DNA from: Jatrophihabitans telluris
Lineage (GTDB): Bacteria > Actinomycetota > Actinomycetes > Mycobacteriales > Jatrophihabitantaceae
NCBI RefSeq assembly: GCF_023516435.1
Contig: NZ_CP097332.1
Location: 310,001 to 374,000 of the forward strand
Reading direction: 5' to 3'
Length of the DNA stretch: 64,000 nt
Part shown: piece after piece, positions 62,286-64,000 of the stretch
How positions within the stretch are numbered: position 1 is the first letter of the stretch
Layout: the number at the start of each line of letters is the position of its first letter
Notes under the pieces: model-generated
What the model was told of the DNA's origin: nothing
Seen by the model: only the letters and a program-made list of their open reading frames with translations
Database searches by the model: none
Made by a program: the position numbers and the translations under genes

Positions 62286-63713
62286 ATGATCGAGCTCGAT
62301 GGCCGCGCGCTCACCGTCGCCCAGATCGCGGCGATCGCGGTGCGCGGCGACGGGGTGCAGGTCAGCGCCCAGGCGCGCCACCGCGTCCAACGCTCTCAGT
62401 CCTACGCCGACCGGGCGGCAGCCGAGCGCCCGATCTACGGACGGTCCACCGGGGTCGGCGCGAATCGCACGCAGTCAGTCACCGACGCCGAGTCCCAGGC
62501 CCAGGCACTCATCCGCAGTCACGCCACGGCAGCCGGACCATTGCGTTCGGCGCCGCGCGTCCGCGCGATGCTGGCGATCCGGCTCAACCAGTTGGCCGCC
62601 GACGGCAACGGGGCCTCGCCGGTCCTGCTGGATGCGCTCGCCGACCTGATCGACCGTGACGCGCTTCCGCCGGTGCGTGAGTACGGCGGGATCGGCACCG
62701 CGGACCTGCCTGCCCTGGCGGCCACGGCGCTGGTGCTCTCCGGTGAGCTGCCCGCCAGCCAACCGATCGGCGAAGCGATCGTGCTGGGCAGTGGGGACGC
62801 GCTGCCGTTTCTGTCGAGCAACGCCGCGACGCTCGCCGACGCCGCCCTGGCCGTCGACGAGCTGTCCAGCCTCGCGAGGGCGTGCCTGGACGTGGCAGCG
62901 CTGAGTTTCACCGCTGTGGACGGCAACCCCGAGGCCTTCGCGGCGGCCGTCGAGCTGGCTACGCCGTTCCCCGGTGCCAGCCAGGTGTGCGAGCGCCTGC
63001 GCACGCTCCTGTCCGGCGCGTCGACGCCGGCCAGGATCCAGGACCCGTTCGGCCTGCGGACGCTTCCGCAGGTGCACGGCGCCTTCCTCGACGCCCTGGC
63101 GCGGTTGGAGTCGGTGGTGACCGGGCTCGTCAACGCGGCCTCGGAGAATCCGGCCGTCTCGGCAACGGCCGGGGTCGCGCACCACGGTGGGTTCCAGATG
63201 GCCTACCTGGCGCAGGCCCTCGACGCCGCGCTGCTGGCCGCTGCCCAGTCGGCGCAACTGTCCCTGGCGCGGCTGACCATGCTCGCCGAGCCGGCCATCA
63301 CGGGACTGGCGCCCTTCCTCGGCGACGGGACCCCGGCGGCGTCCGGCACCATGATCGTGGAATACACGGCCGCGTCGGCCCTGTCGGCGTTGCGTGCCCT
63401 GGCGATGCCGGCCAGCCTGCAGACCGTCACGCTGTCGCGCGGGGTCGAGGAGGACGCCAGCTTCGCGTCCCAGTCGGCCGCCCAGGCCCTGTCGGCCATC
63501 GGTCCCTACCGGGTGGTGCTCGCGGGGGAGTTGGTCGCCGCGGTGCGGGCCGTCCGGCTCAGGGCGATCGATGGTGCCTCGTTCGGCGTCGCGCTGTCGG
63601 CCGTCTGGGCCGCGGTCTCCTCGCTACCGCGCGATCTCGCCGACCGCAATCTCACCGACGACCTGACCCAAGCCGAAACCCTGCTCACCACGCAGCTGCC
63701 CACGACGGCATAG
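62286..63713 (+). CDS. Aromatic amino acid lyase (HAL/PAL)-like protein with variant MIO triad
   Basis: A 475-residue protein of the histidine/phenylalanine ammonia-lyase fold: active-site Tyr in IYGRSTGVGANR (residues 50-61), LIRSHATAAGP, DPFGLRTLPQVHGAFLDAL, ASENPAVSATAG, and a closing helical bundle. The Ala-Ser-Gly triad that cyclises into the MIO cofactor is Gly137-Thr138-Ala139 here (EYGGIGTADLPALA). It is either a subfamily with different chemistry or one that lacks MIO. Divergent from IclR; convergent with the cysteine-dioxygenase-like gene. The TAG stop lies in the palindromic element. Confidence 0.8.
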   Translation: MIELDGRALTVAQIAAIAVRGDGVQVSAQARHRVQRSQSYADRAAAERPIYGRSTGVGANRTQSVTDAESQAQALIRSHATAAGPLRSAPRVRAMLAIRLNQLAADGNGASPVLLDALADLIDRDALPPVREYGGIGTADLPALAATALVLSGELPASQPIGEAIVLGSGDALPFLSSNAATLADAALAVDELSSLARACLDVAALSFTAVDGNPEAFAAAVELATPFPGASQVCERLRTLLSGASTPARIQDPFGLRTLPQVHGAFLDALARLESVVTGLVNAASENPAVSATAGVAHHGGFQMAYLAQALDAALLAAAQSAQLSLARLTMLAEPAITGLAPFLGDGTPAASGTMIVEYTAASALSALRALAMPASLQTVTLSRGVEEDASFASQSAAQALSAIGPYRVVLAGELVAAVRAVRLRAIDGASFGVALSAVWAAVSSLPRDLADRNLTDDLTQAETLLTTQLPTTA

Positions 63714-63770
63714 TGCGGCCCGAACTTTGGCGACACGCCGGTGTTTCACCAAAGTTCGGGCCGCACAATG
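63709..63770. repeat. 62-bp palindromic element, copy 2
   Basis: Same 22-bp outer arms as the copy at 31256 (one base differs in the right arm, CACAATG for CACTATG), with a core that matches the reverse complement of copy 1 in its first 11 bases. It provides the stop codon of the lyase-like gene and can act as a terminator between convergent genes. Confidence 0.95.
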
Positions 63771-63772
63771 CC

Positions 63773-64000
63773 TCAGATCATGTCGTCCAGTGGGCGTAGC
63801 TCGTCGGCGTAGGACACCGAGGTGCGGCGCAGGACGCCTGTCGCCCCGACGGCGTACTGGCCCATCCGCCACAGCGGCGGCGAGTAGGCGTGGATCGACA
63901 CCGATCCGGCGTCACGTCCGGTCAGACGATGGATGTGGTCCGGCCCGAAGCAGTAGACCTGCCCCGCGGGCACTTCCGTCGCCAAACTCGGCCGGTCGAC
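63773..64000 (-). CDS. Cysteine dioxygenase-like cupin protein (5' partial)
   Basis: The last 75 codons of a cupin: VPAGQVYCFGPDHIHRLTG carries the third metal-binding His (DHIHR), and SVSIHAYSPPLWRMGQY with the catalytic Tyr region matches cysteine dioxygenases, which oxidise cysteine to cysteine sulfinate. The frame stays open to the window edge, so the start lies outside. Confidence 0.75.
   Translation of the reverse strand, partial: VDRPSLATEVPAGQVYCFGPDHIHRLTGRDAGSVSIHAYSPPLWRMGQYAVGATGVLRRTSVSYADELRPLDDMI

Overview
The window is high-GC, with GTG/TTG starts, frequent 4-base ATGA/GTGA gene overlaps, and families typical of Actinobacteria: a SigE-type ECF sigma factor, DUF1326/DUF2182, ROK and IclR regulators, HtrA with a long low-complexity N-terminus, and a YbdK-type glutamate-cysteine ligase. 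A soil- or plant-associated member of the old Frankineae is a reasonable guess, but there is no rRNA or housekeeping marker to fix the genus.

Layout. 0-4.9 kb: end of a surface-polysaccharide locus (flippase-like membrane protein, family 2 glycosyltransferase, SAM methyltransferase) facing a beta-propeller lipoprotein and a polysaccharide-deacetylase-like protein. 5-9.4 kb: SDR/TetR divergent pair with palindromic operators, a DUF1326-DUF2182 pair, and a LuxR-type regulator. 9.4-11.8 kb: a large Asp-box beta-propeller protein.

11.8-25.7 kb is an accessory island that looks less GC-rich by eye. It begins with a frameshifted RHS relic that still has an immunity-like gene, followed by the most striking locus: six secreted toxin-like genes strictly alternating with six immunity-like genes (13.05-18.9 kb). 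Most are joined by 4-base overlaps. Every toxin has a signal peptide and an 82-93-residue leader, then a junction (F/L-V-A-A-E/D-T/S) that is conserved even as DNA, then an unrelated C-terminal domain (GFLEP-type nuclease, type 37, ART-like, HNH and others). Downstream are an ECF sigma factor with a membrane-anchored partner and a divergent secreted protein/lipoprotein operon. These two loci carry a 186-bp inverted repeat (184/186 identical) placed so that inversion would exchange the C-termini of two proteins. The island ends with a decayed gene, a large serine recombinase, and tRNA-Ser(UGA), which the recombinase frame reads through in antisense.

25.8-50.7 kb: amylosucrase and a polytopic membrane protein, UbiA prenyltransferase, glutamate-cysteine ligase, ParA-like ATPase, a large alpha/beta-hydrolase-like membrane protein (frameshifted), sarcosine-oxidase-like flavoprotein, AI-2E family transporter, HtrA protease, adenosine-deaminase-family enzyme, phosphoglucomutase, a small secreted-protein/membrane-protein pair, and KdpD/KdpE without kdpFABC. 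Two repeat classes mark this part: 15-bp tandem repeats that mostly extend pentapeptide tracts, and an intergenic family with an exact 32-bp period (about three helical turns) in four clusters between 39.0 and 50.9 kb.

50.9-64 kb: a xylose operon (xylA, xylB, ROK regulator, operator-like dyad), siderophore-interacting protein, Ohr, an MFS carrier, and an IclR-headed osmoprotectant (choline/betaine-type) ABC operon. These are followed by a divergent aromatic-amino-acid-lyase-like gene with an unusual MIO triad and a partial cysteine-dioxygenase-like gene. A 62-bp near-perfect palindrome occurs twice (31.3 and 63.7 kb) in opposite orientations.
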